Positions 26,298 to 34,456 of a stretch of 64,000 bases of DNA are shown here, one piece after another. The DNA is taken from contig NZ_LMIS01000001.1 of the NCBI RefSeq assembly GCF_001428805.1, positions 2,406,976 to 2,470,975 on the forward strand. Direction: 5' to 3'. A program made the position numbers and the translations under genes. How positions within the stretch are numbered: the stretch's first letter is position 1; every line of letters begins with the position of its first letter. The DNA comes from Aeromicrobium sp. Root236. Its GTDB lineage: Bacteria > Actinomycetota > Actinomycetes > Propionibacteriales > Nocardioidaceae. The notes beneath the pieces were generated by a model. That model worked only from the letters and a program-made list of their open reading frames with translations. It was not told the origin of the DNA and made no database searches.

Positions 26298-27347
26298 ATG
26301 CCCCGGACCCGCGATCGCCGCCTCGACCTGCTCAAAGGACTCCTCATCGCCGGCGTGGTGCTGGGCCACTTCCTGGAGACGTCGGGCGGCCAGGCCCCCG
26401 GGGTGCTCTACTCCGGCTGGCACCACGATCCGCAGCGCTGGGTCCTCACGTTCCTCTACCTGTTCCACATGCCGTTGTTCGTGTTCCTGGCCGGCGTGAC
26501 CGCTCGTACGCGTGGGCTCGCCCACCGCATCGTCGAGATGGTCGGCCTCTACGTGCTGCTGCAGACGACGTACGTCGCGCTCCGCTTCGGCGTCGGCGAC
26601 CTCAGTGCCGAACGGCTGCTCCACCCGACGTACGCCTTGTGGTTCCTGCTCGCGATGGGCTGGTGGCTCGTCGCGCTGCCGTTCGTCGTCCGCCTCGGTG
26701 CGTACGCCCTGCCTGCCGCGACTGCCGTGTCGGTGGCCGCGGTGCTGCTGCCGTACCCCGACGGCGATCTCGTCTCGTGGTCGCGGGCCCTGTGCTACCT
26801 GACGTTCTTCGTCGCCGGGCACCTCTACGGCACCGGGGCTCTGCGGCGCACGGCCGAGACGTCGACCGTGGTGATGGCGACGGCCGGTGCCGCGTTGCTG
26901 ACGGTGACGGCCGTGGTGGTCAGGTCTGGCCTCGACCCGCGCTGGATCCGCGGCGCCGACACCGCGGCGTCGATGGGCGTGACGGGCGTCGACGCCGTGG
27001 CGTACCGCGCGCTCTGCCTGGCACTCGCGACGGTGTGTGGCGCGTGCGTCCTCGCCGTCGTGCCGAACCGCCTGCGGCCGGTCGAGGGTCTCGGTCGCCG
27101 GAGCCTCGCCGTGTACGCCCTGCACATCCCGGTCGTCTTCGTGCTGCAGGACGCGTTCCAGGGTGCGGGCGTCGGCCAGGTCGAGGCCTCCCTGCTCGCC
27201 GCAGGGGTGACCGTCGTCGTGCTGCGCGTGCTGGTGCACCCGTTCTTCGACCGGGCCGTCCGGCGTACGGCATCGACGATGGCCCAGGTCGTGGTGCCGC
27301 CACCGCTCGTGCACGACGTGCCGGAGCCGGAACGCGTCAGGGCGTGA
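26298..27347 (+). CDS. Acyltransferase-3-like membrane protein
   Basis: A 349-aa integral membrane protein with about ten hydrophobic segments. DRRLDLLKGLLIAGVVLGHFLE (about 6-27) is the start of the acyltransferase-3/OpgC fold with its histidine, FLYLFHMPLFVFLAGV (about 55-70) follows, and a late LAVYALHIPVVFVLQ segment is typical. Such proteins O-acylate sugars or lipids. GTGGAAGAG precedes the ATG. The 3' end overlaps the convergent quinone oxidoreductase gene by 11 bp. It lies well apart from the polysaccharide cluster. Confidence 0.75.
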   Translation: MPRTRDRRLDLLKGLLIAGVVLGHFLETSGGQAPGVLYSGWHHDPQRWVLTFLYLFHMPLFVFLAGVTARTRGLAHRIVEMVGLYVLLQTTYVALRFGVGDLSAERLLHPTYALWFLLAMGWWLVALPFVVRLGAYALPAATAVSVAAVLLPYPDGDLVSWSRALCYLTFFVAGHLYGTGALRRTAETSTVVMATAGAALLTVTAVVVRSGLDPRWIRGADTAASMGVTGVDAVAYRALCLALATVCGACVLAVVPNRLRPVEGLGRRSLAVYALHIPVVFVLQDAFQGAGVGQVEASLLAAGVTVVVLRVLVHPFFDRAVRRTASTMAQVVVPPPLVHDVPEPERVRA

Positions 27348-28308
27348 GCAGGACCTTGCCGATGTGGCTCGACTCCTCGAGCACCTGGTGCGCCTGACGT
27401 ACGTCGTCGAGCGGATAGGTCGCGTGGATGATCGGGCGCACCGTGCCGTCCGAGATGAGCGGCCAGACCTGTGCGACCATCGCGGACACGATCGCCGCCT
27501 TCTCGCTGGTCGGCCGGGCCCGCAGCGTCGTTGCCATGACGGCGGCCCGCTTGGACATCAGGGCTCCGAGGTTGAGCTCGGCCTTCACGCCGCCCTGCAG
27601 GCCGATCACCACGAGACGCCCTGCGGTCGAGAGCACCGAGACGTTGGCGTCGAGGTACTTGGCGCCGATGATGTCGAGGATGACGTCGGCCGTCACGCCG
27701 GCCGACTTCATCTCGGCGGCGAAGTCCTGCTGCTTGTAGTCGATGACGACGTCGGCGCCGAGCTCGCGGCAGAACTCGGCCTTCTCGGGCGAGCCGACTG
27801 TGACGATGACGCGGGCCCCGAAGGCCTTGGCGAGCTGGATCGCCATCGTGCCGATCCCGCTGCCACCCCCGTGGACCAGCAGCGTCTCGCCGTGCTGCAG
27901 CTTGCCCATCATGAAGACGTTCGACCACACCGTGGCGGCGACCTCCATGAGGCCGCCGGCATCGACGAGCGAGATGCCCAGGGGGACCGTCGCGACCTGG
28001 CCCGCGGGCACCGCGACGTACTCGGCATAGCCGCCGCCGGCCAGCAACGCGCACACGTGCGTGCCGGGCGGCAGGTCCGTCACGCCTTCACCGACGGCGA
28101 CGATGTCACCGGAGCACTCGAGCCCGAGGACGTCGGTGACGCCCGGCGGCGGTGGGTAGAGACCCTGCCGCTGCAGGAGGTCCGACCGGTTGAGGCCGGC
28201 CGCAGCGACGCGGATGAGGACCTCGCCGGGTCCGGGCTCGGGCTGCGGAAGGTCGACCACCTCGAGGGCATCGACGCCTCCGGGGTTGGGAGCAATGACG
28301 GCGCGCAT
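27337..28308 (-). CDS. NAD(P)H:quinone oxidoreductase (zinc-independent MDR family, PIG3-like)
   Basis: A 323-aa medium-chain dehydrogenase/reductase. Early AAAGLNRSDLLQRQGLYPPPPG (about 34-55) is characteristic of TP53I3/PIG3-type quinone oxidoreductases. The NADPH fold is GGGSGIGTMAIQLAK (about 146-160), and SPEKAEFCRELGADVVIDY follows. No zinc-ligand pattern is evident. It probably reduces quinones or enone-type compounds; the physiological substrate is unknown. Confidence 0.88.
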   Translation of the reverse strand: MRAVIAPNPGGVDALEVVDLPQPEPGPGEVLIRVAAAGLNRSDLLQRQGLYPPPPGVTDVLGLECSGDIVAVGEGVTDLPPGTHVCALLAGGGYAEYVAVPAGQVATVPLGISLVDAGGLMEVAATVWSNVFMMGKLQHGETLLVHGGGSGIGTMAIQLAKAFGARVIVTVGSPEKAEFCRELGADVVIDYKQQDFAAEMKSAGVTADVILDIIGAKYLDANVSVLSTAGRLVVIGLQGGVKAELNLGALMSKRAAVMATTLRARPTSEKAAIVSAMVAQVWPLISDGTVRPIIHATYPLDDVRQAHQVLEESSHIGKVLLTP

Positions 28309-28353
28309 CCCCGCAGGCTAGCCGCCCTCCCCCTCTGCTGCCGAGCCACGCCC

Positions 28354-28359
28354 TAGCAT
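28354..28359 (+). promoter_or_regulatory. -10-like hexamer TAGCAT before hydrolase gene
   Basis: TAGCAT ends 7 nt before the ATG at 28367 and there is no Shine-Dalgarno sequence, consistent with a leaderless transcript. It sits in the short gap shared with the divergent quinone oxidoreductase gene. Confidence 0.4.
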
Positions 28360-28366
28360 TTCTCCC

Positions 28367-29254
28367 ATGAGCCGGGTCGATGTGCGCTTCCCTTCAGGGC
28401 CGGGATGGTGCGGTGCCTGGTGGTACGAGCCTGACGGCGCCGATGGCCCCGGGCCGGTCGTGATCATGGCGCACGGACTCGGCGCCGTGAAGGAGATGCG
28501 CCTCGACGCGTACGCCGAGCGGTTCGTCGCCGAGGGCTATCGCGTCCTGGTGTTCGACTACCGCCACTTCGGCGCGAGCGACGGTGAGCCGCGCGAGCTG
28601 CTCGACATCCAGCGCCAGCTCGACGACTGGGCCGCCGCGATGCATCACGTACGGTCGCTGCCGCAGGTCGATCGTCGGCGCATCGTGCTGTGGGGCACCT
28701 CGTTCGGCGGTGGGCACGTCATCGAGGCGGGGAGTCGCGACGGCGATGTCGCGGCGATCATCTCGCAGTGCCCGTTCACCGACGGGTTCGCCTCGGCACG
28801 CACGGTCGGCCTGCGCAGCCTGCTGAAGCTGACGGTGCTCGGCCTGCGCGATGCGGTGCGCGGACTGCGGGGCAAGCCCCCCGTACGCGTCGCGGTCGCC
28901 GGGGCGCGAGGTGAAGCGGCCCTGATGACGGCGCCTGACGCGCTGCCCGGGTATGTCGCGCTGAGTCCTCCGGGACCTCGTCCGCCGGATCGCGTGGCCG
29001 CTCGCGTCGGGCTCCGCATCCCGCTCTACTACCCCGGACGGGCCGCGGCGTCGCTGGAGTGCCCCGCACTGTTCTGCGTCGCGATGAAGGACAGCGTGGC
29101 GCCCTCGCGCTCGACGATCTGGCACGTCCGCAAGGCCCGGCAGGGCCGGATCAAGCGCTATCGGACGGGTCACTTCGACCTCTACCTCGACCCGTGGTTC
29201 GAGGAGGTCGTCACCGACCAGATCGACTTCCTCCGCGAGACCGTCCCGGTCTGA
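28367..29254 (+). CDS. Alpha/beta hydrolase
   Basis: A 295-aa cytoplasmic hydrolase. An early HGLGAVKEMRLDAYAERF (about 37-54) resembles the oxyanion region, GTSFGG (about 109-114) is the GxSxG nucleophile elbow, a late MKDSVAP (about 240) gives the acid strand, and RTGHFDLY near 268 supplies the histidine. It resembles the DUF1100/esterase-like group acting on ester substrates, but specificity is unknown. It stands alone and has no signal peptide. Confidence 0.85.
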   Translation: MSRVDVRFPSGPGWCGAWWYEPDGADGPGPVVIMAHGLGAVKEMRLDAYAERFVAEGYRVLVFDYRHFGASDGEPRELLDIQRQLDDWAAAMHHVRSLPQVDRRRIVLWGTSFGGGHVIEAGSRDGDVAAIISQCPFTDGFASARTVGLRSLLKLTVLGLRDAVRGLRGKPPVRVAVAGARGEAALMTAPDALPGYVALSPPGPRPPDRVAARVGLRIPLYYPGRAAASLECPALFCVAMKDSVAPSRSTIWHVRKARQGRIKRYRTGHFDLYLDPWFEEVVTDQIDFLRETVPV

Positions 29255-29264
29255 GCCGGACCCC

Positions 29265-29327
29265 CGCGATGTGTGGAGTTGCGGGCGCTTCGCAGGCGCT
29301 GAAGCGCCTGCAACGTCACAAATCGCG
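29265..29327. repeat. 63-bp near-perfect palindrome between hydrolase genes
   Basis: The arms pair as CGCGAT / TGTG / GTTGC-G-GGCGCTTC (29265-29291) against GAAGCGCC-T-GCAAC / CACA / ATCGCG (29301-29327), with one G-T wobble and two short mismatches, around a 9-nt loop. It has no T-run after it. It could terminate transcription, bind a protein, or be a repeated palindrome unit. It shares the theme C-CG-x-GAT-x-TG with the palindrome at 48432-48500. Confidence 0.6.
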
Positions 29328-29369
29328 AGGTTGCACCATGCTCAGGTCCCACCTGCGAAGATGGAAACC

Positions 29370-30155
29370 ATGCGTGTCGCACTGGTCCAGCTCGCTTCGG
29401 CGACCGACTCGGCGACCAATCGGCAAGACATCCGGTCTCAGATCGCAGTGCTGAGCGCCGCCGACACGCTCGACCTCGTGGTGCTGCCGGAGGCGTCGAT
29501 GCACGACTTCGGGGCGGCCGACCATGACCTCGCCGCCGTCGCCGAACCGCTCGACGGGCCCTTCGTCCAGCTCCTCGGCGAGGAGGCGCAGCGGCTCGGC
29601 GCGACGCTCGTGGCCGGGATGTTCGAGCGTACGGACGGGCTGCCGTTCAACACGCTCGTCGTCGTCGGTCCCGACGGCGCGCTGCGTCAGACGTACCGGA
29701 AGATCCACCTCTACGACTCGTTCGGCTACAAGGAGTCCGACCGGCTGCGTGCCGGCGACATCGAGCCCGTCGTGCTGGACATCGCCGACACACCCGTCGG
29801 CCTGATGACCTGCTACGACCTCCGGTTCCCGGAGCACGCCCGGGCTCTCGTCGACGCCGGGGCCGAGGTCATCGCGGTCCCGGCGGCGTGGGTGGCCGGC
29901 GACCGCAAGCTCGACCACTGGCGCACGTTGCTGGCGGCCAGGGCGATCGAGAACACGGCGTACGTCGTCGCAGCCGCGCAGGGTGGGGACCGCTACACCG
30001 GCCACTCCTTGGTTGTCGATCCATGGGGCTCTATCGTGGGCGAGGCGGTTTCGGCCCCCGAGATCATCCGCGCCACCCTCGAGCCCGAGGTCGTGGCGCA
30101 TGCACGGGAGATCAACCCGTCCCTGGCCAACCGAAGGATCCGTACCCAACCATGA
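29370..30155 (+). CDS. Carbon-nitrogen hydrolase (nitrilase superfamily)
   Basis: A 261-aa protein with the Glu-Lys-Cys triad: the glutamate in LPEASMHDF (about 39-47), the lysine in YRKIHLYDSFGYKESD (about 110-125) and the cysteine in GLMTCYDLRFPEH (about 147-159). These proteins hydrolyse amides or nitriles, for instance omega-amidase or deaminated glutathione amidase. The start is uncertain: ATG 29361 adds three residues. The stop overlaps the next gene (ATGA), so they form an operon. Confidence 0.88.
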   Translation: MRVALVQLASATDSATNRQDIRSQIAVLSAADTLDLVVLPEASMHDFGAADHDLAAVAEPLDGPFVQLLGEEAQRLGATLVAGMFERTDGLPFNTLVVVGPDGALRQTYRKIHLYDSFGYKESDRLRAGDIEPVVLDIADTPVGLMTCYDLRFPEHARALVDAGAEVIAVPAAWVAGDRKLDHWRTLLAARAIENTAYVVAAAQGGDRYTGHSLVVDPWGSIVGEAVSAPEIIRATLEPEVVAHAREINPSLANRRIRTQP

Positions 30156-31207
30156 GCCGTGCCACCAAGGGTGGACGTCGTCGCCTCGACGCCTCCATAC
30201 CCCCGGAGTACGACCTCCCGACCCGTGAGCCGCGTCTCGACTCGCCGCGGGCGGCGCGCTTCGTCATGGTGCTCGTGTTCATCGGCTGGCTCGCCGGCAC
30301 GGCCGGTGCGGCCACCTCGATCATCGCCGTGGACACGCCGTCGTGGATCGTACGACCGTCGGCCGCCCTGCTGATGGTGGTGTTCGCGATCGGGCTGACC
30401 CACCGTGGCGGCGGGCACATGCGCATCTGGCTGCCGATGACGGCGGCGCTCGGAGCCCTCGCCGTGACGCTCGAGACCAACGTCCTGCTCGCATCCGCCG
30501 CGGCGGTGACGGCGGTGCTGGCCTCGGTGTGGGCGGTGCTGGTCACCCGGCCGGTGGCCACGCTGTGGGGCGCGATCCGCGAGTACGCCTTCGCCCTGCT
30601 GGTCGCGTTGAGCGGCACCCTCGGCGTCGCCGCCTGGAACGCCCCGGTCAACTACCAGCGCTTCAACCTCATCGTGCTCACGGTGTCGCTCGGCCTGGCG
30701 ATCACGCTGGTGTGGAACCTCGGCGCCGGCCTCCACGGCCTCGGCCGCCAGAACCTCGCGATCCTGCTCGGCGTGGCCGCGCTCGTGATGGTGGTGATCG
30801 CCTACAGCAGCTTCGTCCGTACGCACGGCTCGCAGTCGCTGGTGCAGGCCTTCACCGACATGGTCATCTGGACCCGGCGTACGTTCCACGGGGCGCCGCG
30901 TCCGATCGAGGTGCTCATCGGCTTCCCGGCGCTCATCGTCGGCGTCTCGCTGCGGTCGAAGCGCCGCGAGGGCTGGTGGATCCTGGTCTTCGCCGTGATC
31001 GGCACCGCGGTGCTGACGACGTCGCTGGTGTCCCCCGGCGCGTACCCGAAGTACATCGGCCTCTCCACGCTCTACTCCGCCGTGCTCGGCCTGATCGTGG
31101 GCCTCGTCCTGCGTCGTCAGTTCCTCAAGGAGCCGTCGTCACGGGCGGCGCGAGCCATCGCCCCGGTCGTACGCGTGGAACCTCCCCGTTTCGCCGCGCT
31201 CAAGTAG
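30152..31207 (+). CDS. Multi-pass membrane protein of unknown function
   Basis: A 351-aa protein. A ~35-residue basic/charged N-terminus (SRATKGGRRRLDASIPPEYDLP begins it) is followed by about ten hydrophobic segments, for example RFVMVLVFIGWLAGTAGA, AALLMVVFAIGL, NLAILLGVAALVMVVIAY and STLYSAVLGLIVGLVL. No transporter or enzyme motif is visible. Translational coupling with the nitrilase-type gene (ATGA) is the only functional hint. The stop lies just before a -10-like element for tRNA-Ser. Confidence 0.7.
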   Translation: MSRATKGGRRRLDASIPPEYDLPTREPRLDSPRAARFVMVLVFIGWLAGTAGAATSIIAVDTPSWIVRPSAALLMVVFAIGLTHRGGGHMRIWLPMTAALGALAVTLETNVLLASAAAVTAVLASVWAVLVTRPVATLWGAIREYAFALLVALSGTLGVAAWNAPVNYQRFNLIVLTVSLGLAITLVWNLGAGLHGLGRQNLAILLGVAALVMVVIAYSSFVRTHGSQSLVQAFTDMVIWTRRTFHGAPRPIEVLIGFPALIVGVSLRSKRREGWWILVFAVIGTAVLTTSLVSPGAYPKYIGLSTLYSAVLGLIVGLVLRRQFLKEPSSRAARAIAPVVRVEPPRFAALK

Positions 31208-31216
31208 TGCGATAAT
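31188..31216 (+). promoter_or_regulatory. Possible promoter for tRNA-Ser(UGA)
   Basis: GATAAT (31211-31216) matches the -10 consensus at five of six positions; GTTTCG 17 bp upstream is a poor -35. The hexamer overlaps the end of the upstream gene's stop codon region. The tRNA starts 34 nt after the hexamer. Confidence 0.4.
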
Positions 31217-31250
31217 CGTTCGCGGCGCAGCGCCTCGGTGCTGCCACCCA

Positions 31251-31339
31251 GGAGGGGTGCCGGAGCGGCCGATCGGAAGCGCCTTGAAAGCGCTCGCTGG
31301 CAGCGATGTCAGCCGCGGGTTCGAATCCCGCCCCCTCTG
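31251..31339 (+). tRNA. tRNA-Ser (anticodon UGA)
   Basis: The 89-nt cloverleaf has acceptor GGAGGGG/CCCCTCT with a G-U first pair, anticodon loop CTTGAAA (anticodon TGA), a long variable arm as expected for serine, T-arm GCGGG-TTCGAAT-CCCGC, and discriminator G. CCA is not encoded. Confidence 0.95.
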
Positions 31340-31340
31340 C

Positions 31341-31775
31341 TTGACGAACTATCGACTCGACCGCAGATTCGTGCTGCTCTCCGTCGGCATCAACGTGATG
31401 GTCGGCGGTGTCGCGGCGGCCTTGGCGTTCTTCCTGTCCTCGGTCACGGCGCTCGCCTGGATCTTCGGGATCCTGGCGGTCGCCTCGCTGGCGAACGCCG
31501 TCCGCGTGTACGCCCTGCCGCCCGTGGTCGCACGCACTGACGCCGGTGGCCTGCGTGTCGGCGGACCGCTCACGGTCAAGCCCGTCGACGTGGCGTGGCT
31601 CGACGTCGAGGACGTCACGACCGACGGCGGTCGGCTTTTCGTCGACCGCGGCAACGGTGAGGTGCTGGCGTTCCCGCTGGCGTACGTCGGCGGTCGCGTC
31701 GCGGAGCTGATCCGCGACATCTACGACCGGCTCAACGCCGCCAACGGCTACCGCCGCTTCGACCCGACTACTTGA
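31341..31775 (+). CDS. Small membrane protein abutting tRNA-Ser
   Basis: A protein of about 144 aa if translation begins at the TTG one base after the tRNA. Two hydrophobic segments (FVLLSVGINVMVGGVAAALA and ALAWIFGILAVASLANAV) are followed by a ~85-residue soluble part, PVVARTDAGGLRVGGPLTVKPVDVAWLDVEDV onward, resembling a bacterial PH-like strand pattern. The start is unsettled: GTG at 31371 (134 aa) and ATG at 31398 are alternatives, and no ribosome-binding site is clear. It probably shares the tRNA transcript. No function is assigned. Confidence 0.6.
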   Translation: MTNYRLDRRFVLLSVGINVMVGGVAAALAFFLSSVTALAWIFGILAVASLANAVRVYALPPVVARTDAGGLRVGGPLTVKPVDVAWLDVEDVTTDGGRLFVDRGNGEVLAFPLAYVGGRVAELIRDIYDRLNAANGYRRFDPTT

Positions 31776-31849
31776 CGATCACGCCCGATTCGTCGGAGGG
31801 GCGACGTGGTCGGTATCCTGTTCCGGTTGCCGGTCTCGATCGGCGGCGG

Positions 31850-31936
31850 GGAGGTGTCGCATAGTGGCCTAGTGCGCCCGCCTGCTAAGCGGGTTGAGGT
31901 TTAAACCTCTCGCGAGTTCAAATCTCGCCACCTCCG
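31850..31936 (+). tRNA. tRNA-Ser (anticodon GCU)
   Basis: The 87-nt cloverleaf has acceptor GGAGGTG/CACCTCC, anticodon stem CCCGC/GCGGG with loop CTGCTAA (anticodon GCT), a long variable arm, T-arm GCGAG-TTCAAAT-CTCGC, and discriminator G. CCA is not encoded. Confidence 0.95.
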
Positions 31937-31961
31937 CCGCAACGTGACAAGCACGAATCGA

Positions 31962-31992
31962 AGAGACCAGCCACGCAACGTGGCTGGTCTCT
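31962..31992 (+). terminator. Terminator after tRNA-Ser(GCU)
   Basis: AGAGACCAGCCACG (31962-31975) and CGTGGCTGGTCTCT (31979-31992) form a perfect 14-bp stem with a 3-nt CAA loop, followed by TTG. It lies 26 nt after the tRNA. The remaining ~200 bp to the next gene hold one dispersed repeat and no further feature I can support. Confidence 0.85.
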
Positions 31993-32056
31993 TTGCGTGG
32001 TGACCAGCTGAGGAGCTTGCTCCGCAGGTGAGATGACAACGCAACGCTGGATGTCA

Positions 32057-32078
32057 TTTCGACAGGCTCAATGACCGG
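32057..32078. repeat. Dispersed ~21-bp repeat, copy 3 (inverted)
   Basis: TTTCGACAGGCTCAATGACC plus GG is the reverse complement of the core found at 18046 and 25053. It lies between the tRNA-Ser terminator and the polysaccharide cluster. Confidence 0.6.
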
Positions 32079-32195
32079 TCGTCTGACCACCCGTTGCCGC
32101 GCCTCCAGCGGGTTATTGCTCGTCGTACGGCCAAGCCTCATAGAGTGAGGTAGTCCGTCAACGCCCGGAGCGACGCTGAGCAACAGGAGTCACAG

Positions 32196-32825
32196 GTGCA
32201 CCCGTACGACTACGTCAGGGCCATCCTCCGCGGGTGGCCGATCATGCTGGGCGCTGCGATCCTCGGGCTCGTGGCCGCAGGCGTGGTGTCGGCGCTGGCG
32301 ACGACGCAGTACACCGCGACCACCACGATCTACTTCGCCGCCGCCGGTGGACCCAAGGGCGAGGACCTCGCGTACGCCGCGACCTACACGCAGGCGAGGG
32401 TTCAGGGCTTCGACTCGCTGGCGCGTTCGACCAGCGTGCTCGAGCCGGCTGCCGCAGCAGTTGGCGACGGCGTCAACGCCGAGGAGCTGGCCGACCGGGT
32501 GTCGGTCGACACCAGCCTCACGACGACGCTTGTCGACGTCTCGGTCCAGGACACCTCGGCCAAGCGCGCCGCCAAGACCGCCGACGCGGTCAGCGGCTCG
32601 CTCATCAACCAGGTCAGCGCGCTCGAGCGCCCCGACAAGGACGGCCCCTCGGCGATGACCGGCACCGTCGTGAGCGCCGCCCGCGTGCCGGACAGCCCCA
32701 GCACGCCCAACTGGCCGGTCAACCTCATCGTCGGGTTGGTCGTGGGCGTCGTGATCGGCTCGGCCGTGGTCGTCGCGCGCGACCTCGCCCGCCGCGCCCG
32801 AGCTCACGGCACGACCGGAGCCTGA
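32196..32825 (+). CDS. Wzz-like polysaccharide chain-length/polymerisation regulator
   Basis: A 209-aa membrane protein with two spans, ILRGWPIMLGAAILGLVAAGV (about 10-30) and NLIVGLVVGVVIGSAVVVA (about 176-194), flanking an extracytoplasmic domain of ~135 residues. The layout and the PxxP-like SPSTPNWPVN before the second span match Wzz/CapA co-polymerases. The cytoplasmic tyrosine-kinase domain and tyrosine tail of the fused type are missing. It starts with GTG and opens a ten-gene polysaccharide cluster, with 3 nt to the next gene. Confidence 0.8.
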   Translation: MHPYDYVRAILRGWPIMLGAAILGLVAAGVVSALATTQYTATTTIYFAAAGGPKGEDLAYAATYTQARVQGFDSLARSTSVLEPAAAAVGDGVNAEELADRVSVDTSLTTTLVDVSVQDTSAKRAAKTADAVSGSLINQVSALERPDKDGPSAMTGTVVSAARVPDSPSTPNWPVNLIVGLVVGVVIGSAVVVARDLARRARAHGTTGA

Positions 32826-32828
32826 CCC

Positions 32829-33368
32829 GTGTCGCGGCCAGGGCGCATCTGGGCACACCTCGGTGAGGCGTTCTACAACGCCGTCATGACGTACGTGCCC
32901 TCGCACACCCTGCGCATCGCGACCCTGCGCCTCTGGGGCGCCACGATCGGCCGCGACTGCTCGCTGCTACGCGGCACGACGGTGCTGGGCATCGCGCACC
33001 TCGAGATCGGCGAGGCCGTGTCGATCGGGTTCCGCTGCGTGCTGGACGCCCGGGGCGGGCTGACGATCGGCTCCAACACCGTGATCGCGAGCGACACCCA
33101 TTTCGTCGGTGCCTTCCACGACGTCCACGCAGCTGACTTCCCGGCGATCCTCGAGCCGATCGTGGTCGAGGAGTTCGTGTGGCTCGCCGTACGCTCGACG
33201 GTTCTCTGCGGCGTCACGATCGGCCGTGGCGCGGTCGTGTCGGCGTGCTCGTTGGTACGCGCCGACGTGCCGGCGATGGACATCGTCGCCGGCGTCCCGG
33301 CGGTCTCGATCGGCACCCGTCGGTCGACCCTCGACTACCGTCCGGTCTTCCGGCCGCTGTTCTTCTGA
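32829..33368 (+). CDS. Hexapeptide-repeat acyltransferase
   Basis: A 179-aa left-handed beta-helix transferase. Hexapeptide-type turns begin at ATIGRDCSLLRGTTVLG (about 37-53) and continue through LEIGEAVSIG, LTIGSNTVIASDTHFVG and VTIGRGAVVSACSLV. The histidine in SDTHFVGAFHDVH is a likely catalytic or acceptor-side residue. The closest functional class is maltose/galactoside O-acetyltransferase-like sugar modification. It starts at GTG immediately after the wzz-like gene; 8 nt separate it from the first glycosyltransferase. Confidence 0.85.
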   Translation: MSRPGRIWAHLGEAFYNAVMTYVPSHTLRIATLRLWGATIGRDCSLLRGTTVLGIAHLEIGEAVSIGFRCVLDARGGLTIGSNTVIASDTHFVGAFHDVHAADFPAILEPIVVEEFVWLAVRSTVLCGVTIGRGAVVSACSLVRADVPAMDIVAGVPAVSIGTRRSTLDYRPVFRPLFF

Positions 33369-33376
33369 GTCGCCGC

Positions 33377-34456
33377 GTGCCCGACCTGGCGAGCGCCACG
33401 CTCCTCTACCTTGCGCCCCGTGGGGGTACGTCGGGCGTCGGCGACCACGCGGACGACTTCGTCGCCGCCGTAGCGCCACACCTCGGCGAGGTCGTCGAGC
33501 TGCGGCACGGGCCGCCGCGCGAGGACGGCATCGCGGACGTCCTTCGCGTACGACGGGCGCTCCGCGCGGCACTCGCGGAACGCGGCGACCGCCCGGTCAT
33601 CGTGCACGCGGAGCTCAGCGGCGGATCGCTTGCCGGCCTGTGGGCGGCCGCCGGAGCCGACGCGACGATCCGCACCGCAACGTTGCACGATCCGCCGCGA
33701 CCGGTCTGGTATCCCTACCTGACCAGGGGCCTCGCCCGCAGTCGCTACGTCGTGCACGGTGCGCACCTCCCGCTCAACCGCCTGACCGCACGCATGGAGC
33801 GGCGCCTGATGCGGAACGTCCACGCGTTCGCGCTCAGCGCCGAGGGTGTCGATGCGATGACCGCGGCGCGCATCGGCGCCTCGCAGTCCGCGAGCCATCT
33901 GCTCGTCCCCGAGCGCGCGTCGCTGCCACCGGCGGCTGACCGCCCCCGCGCGGTCGGCCTGTTCGGCCACGTCTACCGCGGCAAGGGCTTCGAGCAGCTC
34001 GTCGCGATCCGTGAGGCCCTCGACCCCGGCATCGCGTTGCGGGTGGCCGGCCGCGGCACCGCCGACCTGCCACCGACACCGGGCGTCGAGATCCTCGGCG
34101 AGGTGCGCGGCAGGGCCGAGGACGACTTCTTCGCCTCCGTCCGTGCGCTGCTCCTCCCGTACGAGCGCCGGTACGTCTACGGCACCGAGGTGTTCCCGGC
34201 GTCGAGCGTCCTGACGCGGGCGATCGCGTATCGGACCCCCTCGCTCAGCACCGCCGTCGGCCCGCTGACGGGCGCCGCCCGTGACGGCGCGACGATCGCC
34301 TTGGACGGCGACGGTCCGGCGGTCGCGGCGGCAGCGTCCGACCTCGTCGACGACGCCGACCGCCTGCGCGCGGCGACCGACGACCTGGACGCCTTCGCCG
34401 CGACGCAGACCGTCGAGTCGGCCATCGCGCCCTACCTGCAGGCGTGGTCGCGGTGA
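33377..34456 (+). CDS. Glycosyltransferase (GT4-like) 1
   Basis: A 359-aa GT-B-type glycosyltransferase. The N-terminal half has LLYLAPRGGTSGVGDHADDFV with the glycine-rich acceptor loop, and HAELSGGSLAGLWAA. The C-terminal half has GLFGHVYRGKGFEQLV (about 193-208) and a late LPYERRYVYGTEVFPASSVLTRAI that takes the place of the EX7E motif. Donor and acceptor sugars are unknown. It starts at GTG and its stop overlaps the flippase start by 4 bp (GTGA). Confidence 0.78.
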   Translation: MPDLASATLLYLAPRGGTSGVGDHADDFVAAVAPHLGEVVELRHGPPREDGIADVLRVRRALRAALAERGDRPVIVHAELSGGSLAGLWAAAGADATIRTATLHDPPRPVWYPYLTRGLARSRYVVHGAHLPLNRLTARMERRLMRNVHAFALSAEGVDAMTAARIGASQSASHLLVPERASLPPAADRPRAVGLFGHVYRGKGFEQLVAIREALDPGIALRVAGRGTADLPPTPGVEILGEVRGRAEDDFFASVRALLLPYERRYVYGTEVFPASSVLTRAIAYRTPSLSTAVGPLTGAARDGATIALDGDGPAVAAAASDLVDDADRLRAATDDLDAFAATQTVESAIAPYLQAWSR

